This document shows positions 15,611 through 26,000 of a stretch of 57,511 nucleotides of DNA, one piece after another. Made by a program: the position numbers and the translations under genes. The notes under the pieces are model-generated. The model was not told where the DNA came from. It did no database searches and saw nothing but the letters and a program-made list of their open reading frames with translations. Positions within the stretch are counted from its first letter, which is position 1. Every line of letters starts with the position of its first letter. Source of the stretch: Hellea sp. (GTDB lineage Bacteria > Pseudomonadota > Alphaproteobacteria > Caulobacterales > Maricaulaceae); contig JAHDGM010000014.1 of assembly GCA_020627655.1 (NCBI GenBank), positions 1 through 57,511 of the forward strand, given 5' to 3'.

Positions 15611-17151
15611 TCTTGAGGCGATTAGATCAAATAATCTGCTTTTTTGCTGTGATGGCCTGTGAACGTCAGCACCAACCCGTTCTAGAGCCCGACATATATC
15701 AAGGATATAATGTTCATGCAGAAGAAAGCATATTAGCCGAATCTCCAAACTTTAAATTAATGGGCTATGTTGATCAGGAATTCGCTGCCGAACTTTTAGA
15801 AGACTTAGAAATATTTCGGCAGGTATTGTTTGAAACCAATAATATTCTTCTCAAAGATAATTTCCCAAAACTCGAAATATTATTCGTCGACCAATCGGAT
15901 ATCTACGGAGCTTTTATTGTGGGCGAGTTTTCAATTGCTCATTATTCAAAAAGTCTCAATGGCAGTAAAGTTGTCGTAAACTTTAATGATTTTGGCCGTC
16001 TTTCAGAAAACATCAGGCGAACCTTATTTCATGAATATGTGCATTACTTCAATGATTTTCATTTGGATTATAATACGCCTCTCTGGTTGAATGAAGGGTC
16101 TGCGGAGTATTTCGCATCATTCCAAAATGTGGGAGATGATGGTGAATATGGTTTTGGCTATGAAGAGGCGGGTTATATAAATTACCTTGGCCATAAAAAG
16201 ACGCAGTGGTTGTCATCTGAACAGTTCCTGGAGAACCTAAAGGATTACCCGATTATACCCGGATATTTTGGCGAAGCCGCGCAGCAACGACAAAGTGCCT
16301 ATTACGCACAATCATGGCTATTATATCATTGGCTTCAAACAACCGATAAAGGTGAGCTTGCCAAACAAAAATTAATACAAGCGTTGAATAGTGGGGGCGA
16401 TGTTCAAAAATCTTTTCCCGAAGATATGGAAGCGGTTTTAAAAGCACATTTGGAAACGGCTATGTTTAAGAACCTGGCTAAAACGATTCATTTAGATTTA
16501 GACCCTGTCGACATCTCAATAATATCTATTTCCAGAGATGAATTGTTAAGCCGAGTATTATTTCAACTTTATCTGGATCCTGGTTCGGAGAGCAGAGTGC
16601 CAGTCGTGGCACGTCTTTTTAATGAAATAAAAGACGGGATAGAAGATAATCCCTATGTGGGCGTCTTGGCATCTATTGGTTTATGTGAAGAAGGATTAAC
16701 GGCTTATGGGCAAGCGGGTCTTGTCCAGGCATTTGATCAGACGGAAGAATATGAAATTCGTAGAGCGGCTGCTATGACCTACTTATTGTGTGCAACTCAA
16801 AAACGAAAAGACCATATGATCCGGTCTTTACAATTAGTGGAAGAGACAAAGTCTGAAGGTGTCACGGATCCAGATCTGGATTTTCAATACCTGACGTATA
16901 GAGAACGATACGGAGCCTCAGGTTCTGAGAAGGTCATGCTTCAAAATATATTTGATAGCGCCCATCATAAACGACGGCCAATTCAAGCTTTGGGGCTGGT
17001 CCAGGTGTTGCTGACATTAGGGGACTATAACGAAGCAGATGCTATTCTTAAGCGGGCAGCGTTGTGGAATAATGATGATGTGGTTGCTGAGAGACGAATA
17101 AGCCTGCTTCGAACAGAGGTTGACGGTTACCTGCAGTCAGGTGATGAATAA
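15607..17151 (+). CDS. Lipoprotein zinc metallopeptidase (gluzincin-like) with helical repeat tail
   Basis: A 514-residue protein starting at the ATG that overlaps the argF stop. The hydrophobic start ends in VMAC (Cys18), a possible lipobox. HEYVH (142-146) followed by [12 protein letters not shown], with Glu163 as third ligand, is the zinc site of MA-clan gluzincin peptidases (DUF1570-like group). Residues of about 330-514 look alpha-helical and TPR-like ([21 protein letters not shown]). It probably acts in the periplasm. Translational coupling to argF is unexpected for an exported peptidase and may only reflect gene packing. The start is well supported by the overlap; the lipobox is less certain because an Asp lies in the signal region. 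Confidence 0.8.
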   Translation: MILRRLDQIICFFAVMACERQHQPVLEPDIYQGYNVHAEESILAESPNFKLMGYVDQEFAAELLEDLEIFRQVLFETNNILLKDNFPKLEILFVDQSDIYGAFIVGEFSIAHYSKSLNGSKVVVNFNDFGRLSENIRRTLFHEYVHYFNDFHLDYNTPLWLNEGSAEYFASFQNVGDDGEYGFGYEEAGYINYLGHKKTQWLSSEQFLENLKDYPIIPGYFGEAAQQRQSAYYAQSWLLYHWLQTTDKGELAKQKLIQALNSGGDVQKSFPEDMEAVLKAHLETAMFKNLAKTIHLDLDPVDISIISISRDELLSRVLFQLYLDPGSESRVPVVARLFNEIKDGIEDNPYVGVLASIGLCEEGLTAYGQAGLVQAFDQTEEYEIRRAAAMTYLLCATQKRKDHMIRSLQLVEETKSEGVTDPDLDFQYLTYRERYGASGSEKVMLQNIFDSAHHKRRPIQALGLVQVLLTLGDYNEADAILKRAALWNNDDVVAERRISLLRTEVDGYLQSGDE

Positions 17152-17213
17152 CCTGTAGGCTGAATAGATCATTTCACATACTATATATTGATTCTTGTGG
17201 ATATTTTTCGAGG

Positions 17214-17228
17214 TTAATGAAACCTTTA
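17214..17228. promoter_or_regulatory. Weak CtrA-type box upstream of gcrA
   Basis: TTAATGAAACCTTTA fits TTAA-N7-TTAA with one mismatch, 154 bp upstream of gcrA. CtrA represses gcrA in Caulobacter, which makes the position of interest. A single GATTC (GANTC) site lies at 17190-17194. Confidence 0.25.
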
Positions 17229-17298
17229 TCTTGTGGCTTGAGATAAATTCTATACGATATGTTGTGAGGGCAGGGTCGGATCACCGATTTTGAGACAC

Positions 17299-17322
17299 TA
17301 TATATTGCGTTATATATTGCGT
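17299..17322. repeat. Tandem 12-bp repeat in the gcrA promoter region
   Basis: TATATATTGCGT occurs twice head to tail without mismatch, 60-83 bp upstream of the gcrA start. An imperfect relative (TATATATTGATT) lies at about 17184. The repeat may be a regulator site, or a duplicated promoter element. Confidence 0.6.
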
Positions 17323-17381
17323 TTTTGCGATATTCTGGGAAATCTTGCGCAGTTCTGCGCGAATTATAAGGACATAAAAGC

Positions 17382-17900
17382 ATGGCTTGGACTGAAGACC
17401 GCGTAGAAGTTTTGACAAAATTATGGGCGGAAGGCTTAAGTGCCAGCCAAATTGCCAAGGAGCTTGGTGGTGTGACCCGTAATGCGGTTATTGGTAAAGT
17501 ACACCGCTTAGGATTATCAGGACGTGCCAAGCCATCCCGGCCTAAAAAAGTGGCAAGTGCCAGGTCGGCCACGCCGCGTAAACGCGCCGCCGCGAAGCCG
17601 AGGCCGATCAAAACGGTTGCCAAAGCACCTGCACCAGCCGCGCCGCCTCCGCCTCCACCTGTGGAAGCTAAGCCTTTGCCAAATGGTGAATATGCAACAA
17701 TCCTGACCATACGGGATCATATGTGCAAATGGCCGATCGGCGATCCAATGGCTGATGATTTCCGTTTTTGTGGTCGCAAAAACAAGCAGGGCGAACCTTA
17801 TTGCGAAGCGCATTGCAATGTTGCCTATCAACCAAGCCGCCGCCGCGGTTCGGGCCCCAAGGCGTTGCCGCCGCGTCGTCCAACCCGTTATATTACTTAA
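17382..17900 (+). CDS. gcrA: Cell-cycle regulator GcrA
   Basis: A 172-residue sigma-70 cofactor that stimulates promoters with CcrM-methylated GANTC sites. The N-terminal MAWTEDRVEVLTKLWAEGLSASQIAKEL and VTRNAVIGKVHRLGLSGR form the diagnostic DNA-binding helix-turn-helix. A basic, Pro/Ala-rich linker (residues of about 47-95, with a run of prolines) leads to a C-terminal Cys/His-bearing segment (CKWPIGDPMADDFRFCGRKN, PYCEAHCNVAYQP) that contacts RNA polymerase in the family. AAGGA precedes the ATG. It converges on phoB 15 bp away. Confidence 0.97.
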   Translation: MAWTEDRVEVLTKLWAEGLSASQIAKELGGVTRNAVIGKVHRLGLSGRAKPSRPKKVASARSATPRKRAAAKPRPIKTVAKAPAPAAPPPPPPVEAKPLPNGEYATILTIRDHMCKWPIGDPMADDFRFCGRKNKQGEPYCEAHCNVAYQPSRRRGSGPKALPPRRPTRYIT

Positions 17901-17915
17901 TAAGATTTCGCCTGG

Positions 17916-18605
17916 CTATTGGCTGGGCTCAAACGCATAGCCGGCTGAGCGCACTGTCCGAATAGGATCGTGCCCGCCGGCTTTTTTTAAGGCTTTGCGC
18001 AGCCTGCCGATATGAACGTCAACTGTGCGCGCTTCCACATAAACATCCCGGCCCCAGATGGCGTCCAGTAATTGTTCCCGCGAAAAAACCCGGCGGGGGT
18101 GACGCAGGAAATGATCCAGCAGGCGAAACTCGGTCGGGCCGAGGTGAATTTCCTGTTCTTTGCGGTGAACGCGAAAAGCTTTTGTGTCGATTTCGATGTC
18201 GCCTTGCCGGATAATATCTTCAAGAATTTCGGGTTGAGCGCGGCGCAGAACTGCCCGCACGCGAGCCAGTAATTCCGGCATGGAATATGGTTTGGTCACG
18301 TAATCATCAGCGCCGTAATCCAGTCCCGTGATTTTATCAGTCTCATCGCCGCGGGCGGTTAATATGATGATAGGCGTAGTCCGGGTTTCAGATCGCCTGC
18401 GTAGTCGGCGACAAACCTCAACACCTGAAAGCCGAGGCATCATCCAGTCCATTAAAATCAGGTCTGGCGTCCGCTCCGTGGCTTGCAAAAGGGCATCTTC
18501 TCCATCACGGGCAATGGTGACATCATATCCTTCTTTGTTGAAGTTATATTCCAGCAAAGTTGCCAGAGCATCTTCATCTTCGGCAATTAAAATATACGGT
18601 TTCAT
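17916..18605 (-). CDS. phoB: Phosphate regulon response regulator PhoB
   Basis: A 229-residue OmpR/PhoB-type regulator. The receiver domain (1-120) has the acidic pair EDED near the N-terminus, phospho-acceptor Asp in LILMDWMMP (about 53), Thr in ILTARG and Lys in DYVTKPYS. The winged-helix domain (about 130-229) has LGPTEFRLLDHFLRHPRRVFSREQLLDAIWG and the PhoB-like VEARTVDVHIGRLRKALKK...IRTVRSAGYAF. Paired with PhoR upstream. No ribosome site precedes the ATG, but a PHO-box-like sequence ends 24 bp upstream, so a leaderless, self-activated transcript is possible. Confidence 0.95.
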   Translation of the reverse strand: MKPYILIAEDEDALATLLEYNFNKEGYDVTIARDGEDALLQATERTPDLILMDWMMPRLSGVEVCRRLRRRSETRTTPIIILTARGDETDKITGLDYGADDYVTKPYSMPELLARVRAVLRRAQPEILEDIIRQGDIEIDTKAFRVHRKEQEIHLGPTEFRLLDHFLRHPRRVFSREQLLDAIWGRDVYVEARTVDVHIGRLRKALKKAGGHDPIRTVRSAGYAFEPSQ

Positions 18606-18629
18606 GGTAAGGTTATGTGCGTTTTGACC

Positions 18630-18647
18630 ATGAAGCTTTTATGACAG
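18630..18647 (-). promoter_or_regulatory. Candidate PHO box upstream of phoB
   Basis: On the minus strand CTGTCATAAAAGCTTCAT has one perfect 7-bp PHO half-site, an A-rich 4-bp spacer, and a second half matching at 4 of 7 positions. It overlaps the 3' end of phoR. Binding here would place the transcription start close to the phoB ATG. Confidence 0.4.
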
Positions 18648-20021
18648 ATTTGTGAAGTTTAGTAAAACTTGATCTTTATCCGCATCATGCAAAGTGTCAG
18701 GGGTGCCGTCTTTATGAGAGACCGGAATCAAGATTGTAAATTCTGTACCTATTTTTTGTGCCGTTTCGATCATCAGGCCGCCTCTGTGTCGCATGACGAT
18801 ATGTTTGACGATGGCAAGGCCAAGCCCTGTGCCTTTTTCCTGAGAGTTACGATCACCGGCAATGCGGTAAAATCGTTCTGAGAGCCGGGGCATGTGGTCT
18901 TTTGAAAATCCCGGACCTGCATCGCGTATACGAAGCTGAGCATAGGCGATACCTGTTTGCGGTGGGCTGACAATACGTCGGCGCGCGCTGCTATCGCTTA
19001 GAGGCGTGCCCGAAAAGGCAAGCTCGGCTTGCCAGTCATGGATCAGGTCGGCGTTCAGTCTCACTTCACTGCCTGGCGGACTGATTTTAATAGCATTATC
19101 AATGATATTTAAAACCAACTGCACCAGTTCATCCTGCGTTCCTTTTACTAATAAGGCTTTTGGTCCGATATATAGCAGCTGGATGTCTTTGGCGTCGGCC
19201 ATGGGCGTGACAGCTTCGCGTGCGGCAATCACAGCAAGATATAAGTCCGCCGTTTCAGTCGGGGCTTTATGCTCGGAAAGTTCAATCCGGCGCAGTGATA
19301 AAATATCATTGATCAGACGCTGCATGCGTTCAGCCTGTTGTTGCATGATCCCCAGAAATTTAGTTCTGGCCTCAGGGTCGTTCTTGGCGTGTCCGTTTAA
19401 GGTTTCAATATACCCAAGTAGTGAGGCGACCGGAGTTTTAAGCTCATGCGAGGCATTGGCCAGAAAATCAGCGCGCATGGCATTGGCCCGTTCTAAGTCT
19501 GTGACATCATAAAAGACTATTATGGCGCGGCGTGCTGCGGAGTCCTCTATTGTCGTTTTTAAAGTCGAGGCCGTTACGCGAATATGGCGTTCAACCGGAT
19601 CATGAATTTGATATACTAGTGGTTCCACGCGCCGACCTGATAACACATTTTGGGTCAGGTCTTCGATTACATCGTCCGGGGTAAGCGTTGCAACAGATGA
19701 ACCGGTGCGGGCATTTGGAAAAAGTTCATGAGCGGCTGGATTGATATGAATCATTTTCTGCTGCCCATTTATGATGATAATCGCTTCTTGAAGGGATGCG
19801 GCGAGGCGCATTTCCCCGCGTAATGTGGGCAAGCGGCCATTAGCTTCATTTGAAGCTGGGCTGGAATTTACGAGAGACAAATCACTAAATAATTGGATAG
19901 TGACAACTACCATAGACGCTATGCCGGCTTTAATCCAATCAAGACCAAGCGGTAAAATTCGCAAGAGAACCAAGCCAATCACAAAAGTTAGTAATAATGA
20001 TATAAGTTTTTTGGGGCCCAT
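18639..20021 (-). CDS. phoR: Phosphate regulon sensor kinase PhoR
   Basis: A membrane histidine kinase of about 460 residues. One or two membrane helices lie at residues 5-45, followed by a PAS domain (EAIIIINGQQKMIHINPAAHELF), the dimerisation domain with the phospho-acceptor His in FLANASHELKTPVASLLGYIETL, and an ATPase domain with N-box VLNIIDNAIKISP, G1 RIRDAGPGFS, and G2 GTGLGLAIVKHIVMRHRGG. The ATG at 20021 is preferred over the in-frame TTG at 20030. phoB follows 33 bp downstream. The pst transporter and phoU genes that often separate phoR and phoB are absent here. Confidence 0.93.
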   Translation of the reverse strand: MGPKKLISLLLTFVIGLVLLRILPLGLDWIKAGIASMVVVTIQLFSDLSLVNSSPASNEANGRLPTLRGEMRLAASLQEAIIIINGQQKMIHINPAAHELFPNARTGSSVATLTPDDVIEDLTQNVLSGRRVEPLVYQIHDPVERHIRVTASTLKTTIEDSAARRAIIVFYDVTDLERANAMRADFLANASHELKTPVASLLGYIETLNGHAKNDPEARTKFLGIMQQQAERMQRLINDILSLRRIELSEHKAPTETADLYLAVIAAREAVTPMADAKDIQLLYIGPKALLVKGTQDELVQLVLNIIDNAIKISPPGSEVRLNADLIHDWQAELAFSGTPLSDSSARRRIVSPPQTGIAYAQLRIRDAGPGFSKDHMPRLSERFYRIAGDRNSQEKGTGLGLAIVKHIVMRHRGGLMIETAQKIGTEFTILIPVSHKDGTPDTLHDADKDQVLLNFTNLS

Positions 20022-20209
20022 AATGCTCAATGTTTACGTTCTAATAAGGCTTATACAGTCATATGTCTTTGGCTTGAAAGCTATTTTCCGCATGGTCTGA
20101 TGAATCAATGTGATATATTAATCACAGTCTCGTTTATTATCGTTTTTCAATAAATAATAATTGACTTTCGGCATTTTTCTATTATCCATGGGCTCAAGGA
20201 GAAAAGACT

Positions 20210-21637
20210 ATGCGTGTGATGTGGTTGACCGCGACAGCTTTAGTGCTGCTACCGGGATGTAACACACTGGATATCAGGCCAGAGCCTACACCAGTTGTGA
20301 GTGAAATTGCTGAGCCGCCACAACAGGATTGGTCGGAATATGCGCCTGACGAACTTCCAAGTACGGACTGGATTGCTGATTTCAATGATCCTGTTTTAAG
20401 CCAATTGGTCACAGAGGCTTTAGAGGCAAATACATCAATCAGATCAGCGGGTGCCCTATATGAAGCGGCCAGAGCGCGCCTTGATATATCCGAGGCGGAT
20501 CGTCTCCCGACCGTGACAGGTGGTTTTACCGCCAGTAACCGTCAGTTGGGTTTGGATCTTTTCGGGGATCAGGGGGATGGGGACTTTGGTGATCTTTCTT
20601 CAACCGCTTTAAGCCCGTCTGTAAGTGCCAATTGGGAACCGGACTTATGGGGCCGGTTGAAAGATCAGGTTAATAGCAGTGAGTTAGATGTCACGGCGGC
20701 GCAGGCAGATTATGCTGGTGCTCGTCTTGCGGTGACGTCCCGGGTGGCGCAAAATTGGTTCGATCTCATAGAAGCCCGCTTATTGCTTGAGTTGTCTCAA
20801 AGAGATGTCGAGACACAAAAGCGAGCCTTGCGTTTGACTCAAAGACGTTTCGAGAGCGGCGTGGCGGGATCCAGTGATGTTCGCCTTGCGCGCTCATCAG
20901 TAGCAGGTGCCGAAGCTACCGAGGCAAGCCGTAAGCAAAGGGTTGCAGCATTGGCGCGCGGCCTGGAAATTTTAATGCGGCGCTATCCGGCAGATGCGCT
21001 GGATGCGGCAGCGGACCTGCCGCCCCTCCCTAATTTTACCGGCGCAGGTCTCCCGGCGCAAATGTTGACGCGACGTCCGGATTTGCTGGCTGCAGAGCGG
21101 CGCTTGAAGTCATCAGGCCTGAGTGTGGATATTGCTCGTAAAGCTTTATTGCCAAGACTGTCATTATCATCATCTCTGACATCTGGCCAAAATTCACTGG
21201 AACGTCTGTTTGATTTGAAGTCATTAGTTGCCAGTCTGGCCTCTAACCTAACGCAGCCAATATTTAATGGCGGATCCTTGAAGGCCAATGTCCGCCAGCA
21301 AGAAGCCTTTTTATTGCGTGAATCAGAAGTTTATGCTGACGCCGTATTGCAGGCTTATTTGGAAGTCGAAAATGCATTGGATGCAGAGCAGCGTCTGGCA
21401 GAGCGGGAATCTGCCTTGCGAGTGGCCTTGGAAGAAGCCCAACAAGCTGAAGCGCGCCTTGAGCGCCGCTATGCCGAAGGACTTGCAACAATTCTACAGT
21501 TGCTTGATGCGCAATCTCGGCGTATTTCTTCTGAAAGCCAGTTGATCAGTGCGCGAAAAGAGCGTTTGGCAAACCGTGTCCGGCTTCATGTAGCTTTAGG
21601 CGGCGGTATTTATGGAGATGAAAACATCGGGCTCTAA
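20210..21637 (+). CDS. Outer-membrane efflux lipoprotein, NodT/OprM family
   Basis: A 475-residue TolC-like channel, first gene of an RND efflux operon. AAGGAG precedes the ATG; the signal ends LLPGC (Cys17) for lipid attachment. Two outer-membrane efflux repeats are evident: SADWEPDLWGRLKDQ-type SANWEPDLWGRLKDQVNSSE with the long helix that follows, and the second LPRLSLSSSLTSG, TQPIFNGGSLKANVRQQEAF with ARLERRYAEGLATILQLLDAQ. It would be the trimeric outer-membrane exit duct for the pump encoded next. The gap to the next gene is 34 bp. Confidence 0.95.
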   Translation: MRVMWLTATALVLLPGCNTLDIRPEPTPVVSEIAEPPQQDWSEYAPDELPSTDWIADFNDPVLSQLVTEALEANTSIRSAGALYEAARARLDISEADRLPTVTGGFTASNRQLGLDLFGDQGDGDFGDLSSTALSPSVSANWEPDLWGRLKDQVNSSELDVTAAQADYAGARLAVTSRVAQNWFDLIEARLLLELSQRDVETQKRALRLTQRRFESGVAGSSDVRLARSSVAGAEATEASRKQRVAALARGLEILMRRYPADALDAAADLPPLPNFTGAGLPAQMLTRRPDLLAAERRLKSSGLSVDIARKALLPRLSLSSSLTSGQNSLERLFDLKSLVASLASNLTQPIFNGGSLKANVRQQEAFLLRESEVYADAVLQAYLEVENALDAEQRLAERESALRVALEEAQQAEARLERRYAEGLATILQLLDAQSRRISSESQLISARKERLANRVRLHVALGGGIYGDENIGL

Positions 21638-21671
21638 CTGAAGCGCTCGATGACCTGTGTGGATATATAAT

Positions 21672-23012
21672 ATGCAACAAAACAATAGAGCACCAGCAGG
21701 TGCGACACGGAATACCGGAATCGGCCGCAAGATATTAATGGTTCTTGTGCCGGTTTTGCTCGTTGTGGGCTTCTTGGGACTAACGGCGCTACTCATTCGT
21801 TTAAATTCAAAGCCAGAAGAAAAGAAAAGGGCGTTTAATCCGTTAGCGGTTGTTGCCGATTATGCTGTACAGGATGATGTAACTTTAAGGGTTACGGCAC
21901 AGGGTGAAGCCCGTCCGCGCACCGAGATTGATTTGGTTCCGGAAGTTGGCGGCAAGATTGTGTATGTTTCGCCTAACTTTGTTGATGGGGCATTATTTAA
22001 AAAAGGCGAAACGCTTATACGAATTGATGATTCTGATTATAAAATCGCGGTTATTCGGGCTGAGTCTGGTGTGGCGCAAGCCGAGCAAGCTCTGGCACAG
22101 GAAATTGCTGAAGGCGAAATTGCAAGGCGTGATTTTGAAGAACTGGGTACAGGCGAGCCGACAGCATTGGCTTTACGGAAGCCGCAGCGTCAACGGGCCG
22201 AAGCAGCGCTTCAAGCTGCCAATGCGGAGCTGCAGGCGGCGAAACTTCAATTGCAAAGAACGGCTGTGCGAGCTCCTTTTAGTGGGCGTGTTAAATCCAA
22301 AAGTTCTGATATCGGTCAATTTGTTGGCCCCGGCGCACGACTGGGGCGTATATTTTCGACGGATATTTTTGAAGTGCGTTTGGCGTTAACCGATGCGGAT
22401 CTTGCCAAGCTTGATTTACCTATTGCCTTTGTAGCCAAAGACCGAGCCAGCGCACCTGCTGTTAAACTGATGGCAACTGTAGCCGGACGGCAGCAGACCT
22501 GGGATGGTCGTATCATGAGAACGGATAGTAGTTATGATACGCAGACGCGTGCTCTATTTGCGATTACCGAAGTTTTTGACCCCTATGGTAAGGGGCTCTC
22601 GGATCTGAATATGCCACTGGCACCCGGACTGTTCGTCCAAGCCGAAATTAATGGCCGCTTGATCGAGAATGTAATTGTTCTTCCGCGTGACGGACTTCGT
22701 CCTGAAGATAAGGTTTATGTTGTCGATGATAAGGGCAAGGCGGAAATTCGTGATGTCAAGGTTATCGATACATCACCAGAGCGTGCCGTGTTAGCGTCCG
22801 GTGTTGAAGTTGGGGAATTAATTATTCTCTCACCCATGGAAAAATCCAGGACCAGTATGACGCTCAAGGTTCTAGACGCAAATGATCCAACAAAAGTACT
22901 CGTTGATCCGCCAAAGCCAAAGTGGATGGACAAGGATAAAGAAAATAACGAAAAAGCGGATACGGAAGAATCTGCTACGCCTGAAAATAATAGTGCAGAG
23001 AGCGGAGAATAG
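21672..23012 (+). CDS. RND efflux periplasmic adaptor (membrane fusion protein)
   Basis: A 446-residue adaptor with one N-terminal membrane helix (ILMVLVPVLLVVGFLGLTALLI). It shows the lipoyl half-motifs GKIVYVSPNFVDGALFKKGETLIRID and LQRTAVRAPFSGRVKSKSSDIGQFV on each side of an alpha-hairpin (residues of about 115-180), then beta-barrel and membrane-proximal parts (LAPGLFVQAEINGRLIENVIVLPRDGLR). The C-terminal 50 residues are charged and Lys/Glu-rich, probably disordered. The ATG at 21672 is chosen over an upstream in-frame start. It links the channel upstream with the pump downstream. Confidence 0.94.
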   Translation: MQQNNRAPAGATRNTGIGRKILMVLVPVLLVVGFLGLTALLIRLNSKPEEKKRAFNPLAVVADYAVQDDVTLRVTAQGEARPRTEIDLVPEVGGKIVYVSPNFVDGALFKKGETLIRIDDSDYKIAVIRAESGVAQAEQALAQEIAEGEIARRDFEELGTGEPTALALRKPQRQRAEAALQAANAELQAAKLQLQRTAVRAPFSGRVKSKSSDIGQFVGPGARLGRIFSTDIFEVRLALTDADLAKLDLPIAFVAKDRASAPAVKLMATVAGRQQTWDGRIMRTDSSYDTQTRALFAITEVFDPYGKGLSDLNMPLAPGLFVQAEINGRLIENVIVLPRDGLRPEDKVYVVDDKGKAEIRDVKVIDTSPERAVLASGVEVGELIILSPMEKSRTSMTLKVLDANDPTKVLVDPPKPKWMDKDKENNEKADTEESATPENNSAESGE

Positions 23013-23030
23013 CCGCTCGGAAAGTTTGAC

Positions 23031-26000
23031 ATGAAGTCTCTAATCGCATGGTTTGTTAAAAACCCGGTCGCTGCCAATCTTATGATGGTTGCCATGTTTG
23101 TGGCAGGGATTTTCGGTTATAACACAATGGAGCGGGAGTTCATCCCGCAAACCACTATTAACGGCATGTCTGTATCCGTTAGCTGGCCGGGGGCATCACC
23201 CAGAGATGTTGAAGAGCAATTAGTCGTTCGCATTGAAGAGGCTGTCGACGGATTAGACGGGATCGATTACATCGAGTCCAGTGCCCGCGAAAGCAGTGGT
23301 AATGTCAATATCAGAACTAAATTGCGGGTCGATTACGAAAAGCTTCTAGATGAAGTTAAAGCCCGCGTAGATACAATCCAGAATCTACCCCCCGATGCGT
23401 TTCGTCCACAGGTTTTCCGTTGGGATGCCCGTCCTGATATGATGTATATGGCACTGCATGGTGACATTGACCGTCTGACCTTACAGCGTATGGCTAATGA
23501 TTTACGTCTGGATATTACGCGCGAGACAGGCCTTCAGCTCACGCAGCAAATTTCTAAAATACCCGAGCAGGTCACAATTGAAATTTCAGAAGATGCGCTG
23601 CGTCAATATAATCTGACTTTCAGTCAGGTTGCGAGCGCCATTTCCGGCTCATCCGTAAACCTTTCAGCGGGAACAGTGGAAACGACCGGGGGTAATCTGC
23701 AATTACGTGCCCGCTCTTTGGCTAATACTCAAGCGGAGTTCGAAGAAATTATTATTCGCCAAACTGCACAAGGCGGCACTATTCGTCTTAAGGATATCGC
23801 TAACATAATCGATGGCTTTGAAACTGATAAATTTGCGGCCACTTTTAAAGGCGAGACGGCGGCCGTTTTCATGGTTTTATCTCCAGACGAGATGAATATC
23901 ACTGAGGCTGGCAAAGCCCTCCGAAAGTTTGAAAAAACAGCCAATGAAAAACTTCCGCCAAATGTAAGGTTCAGTATCTGGTTTGATGGTTCAACCATGT
24001 TTGACAGCCGTATGAGTTTGATCAGCGGTAATGCTTTATCGGGCATGGTGTTGGTTTTAATCATTCTGATGCTGTTTTTACGGCCTGCTGTAGCTCTTTG
24101 GGTGACAATAGGTATTGCAGCTGCTTTTGCGGGAGCTTTGGCGATTGCTCCATATATCGGCATTACCCTGAATATGATTTCCCTATTTGCCTTCTTATTG
24201 GTGATCGGGATTGTGGTGGATGACGCTATCGTGGTTGGCGAGTCTGTTTACTTTCATGTTGAAAACGACATTCCGGCTGAGCGCGGCGCAATTGGCGGTG
24301 CCAATATGGTCGCTAAACCAGTGTTTTTTGCGGTTATCACAACCATCATGATGTTTATTCCCTTCTTATTAATGACGGGACCTATTCAATCTATGACCGC
24401 GCAGATCAGCCTTGTGGTTATTGCAGTCCTGATCTTCTCATTAATAGAAGCCTTTTTCATTCTACCGGCTCACTTACGTCACTTAAAGCGCCGTGAAGGA
24501 GCCTTAGGCCCACTGGCTCGCTTTCAAAAACGTATTGCGGATTCGCTTGTATCTTTTGCCACCAATATTTTCCGGCCTTTTGTCGCTATGTTGATCAGGT
24601 TTCGATATATCACTCTGGCCGTCTTTGTCGGTTTGTTCTTTATGTCACTTGGATTGCTGCGCGCCGGTATTGCGCCTACGGCTATGGTTCCAGAAGTTGA
24701 AGGTGATATGATTTCCTTCTCGGCGCGTTTTCCTGAAGGTACTACATTTGAACGTCGCAACCAGGTACGTGAGCAGGTCGATGCAGGTATAGCGGCACTT
24801 AATGAAAATGCTTTGGCGGATTTCGGGGTTGATTTTGATCTCATTACAGAACCCGGAACCATTACAGATGGCCGGCAAGTACAGGGTTTCTTAGGCCTGT
24901 CAGATCCAAATGATCGACGCTCTATTTCCACAAAAATGATTGCCGATAAACTCGAAGAATATGTTGGCCCAATCCCTGACGCCTATCGCGTAAATTATGG
25001 TGTTACCGAAGGGGGAAGCGGTGATGGCGGCGGGGTTCGTTACGGCGTGGCTTCAGCTTATCCGGAAGATCTTAAAAAGGCGCTTTTGGAAATTAAAAAT
25101 GAGCTGGAAACCTATAGCTCGGTACCCTCTGCCTGGGATGGATTAGAATCATCGGCTCAGGAAATTCAATTTAACCTTAAGCCTGATGCTGAAAGCTTGG
25201 GGCTAAAACTATCGGATGTAACGCGCCAAGTTCGTGAAGCCTTTTATGGCCGCGAAGTGCAGCGCCTGCCGCGAAACGGTGAGGATGTTCGGGTCATGGT
25301 GCGCTATCCAGAAGCGGCCAGAGAATCCATAGATAGTCTTCAGAATTTGAGGATTAGAACGGCAAGCGGTGTCGAAGTTCCGCTTTATTCTGTGGCAGAT
25401 GTGAGCTTTGCAGAAGGCGTAACCCGTATCAGTAGGCGGGATCGCAAGCGCGTTGAATATACGGGCGCTCGCGTTCGCGGAGGCCAGGACGAAGTTGCTA
25501 AAATTCGTAAGGATATGGATGAGGAATTTTTCCCGCAATGGGAACTGCGCAATCCGCGTGTTGAACGGGTAGTGGTTGGTGATGATATGATCGAAACCAA
25601 TTTCATGAAGGAAATATCTATATCGGGTGTTGTGATTTTGTTCTTAATGTATGGCTTGCTGGCCATCGCGTTCAAATCTTACGCACAGCCACTACTTATT
25701 ATGATCGCTATACCTTTTGCGCTGGTTGGTATGATTTTCGGCAATATTGTAACTCAGGTTCCATTCGGGATTATGTCCATGTTCGGCTTCTTTGCGGCAT
25801 CGGGTGTGGCGGTGAATGATAACCTTGTTCTTATAGATTATGTGAACCGTCTCAGATCCAAAGGGGTTGGAGCCTATCAGGCTATGCTGGATGCTTGTGT
25901 GGCGCGTTTCCGGCCCATCCTGCTCACATCGGTGACGACATTTATGGGCATTATGCCGATCTTATTTGAAACGTCGACACAGGCCGAGTTTTTGAAACCG

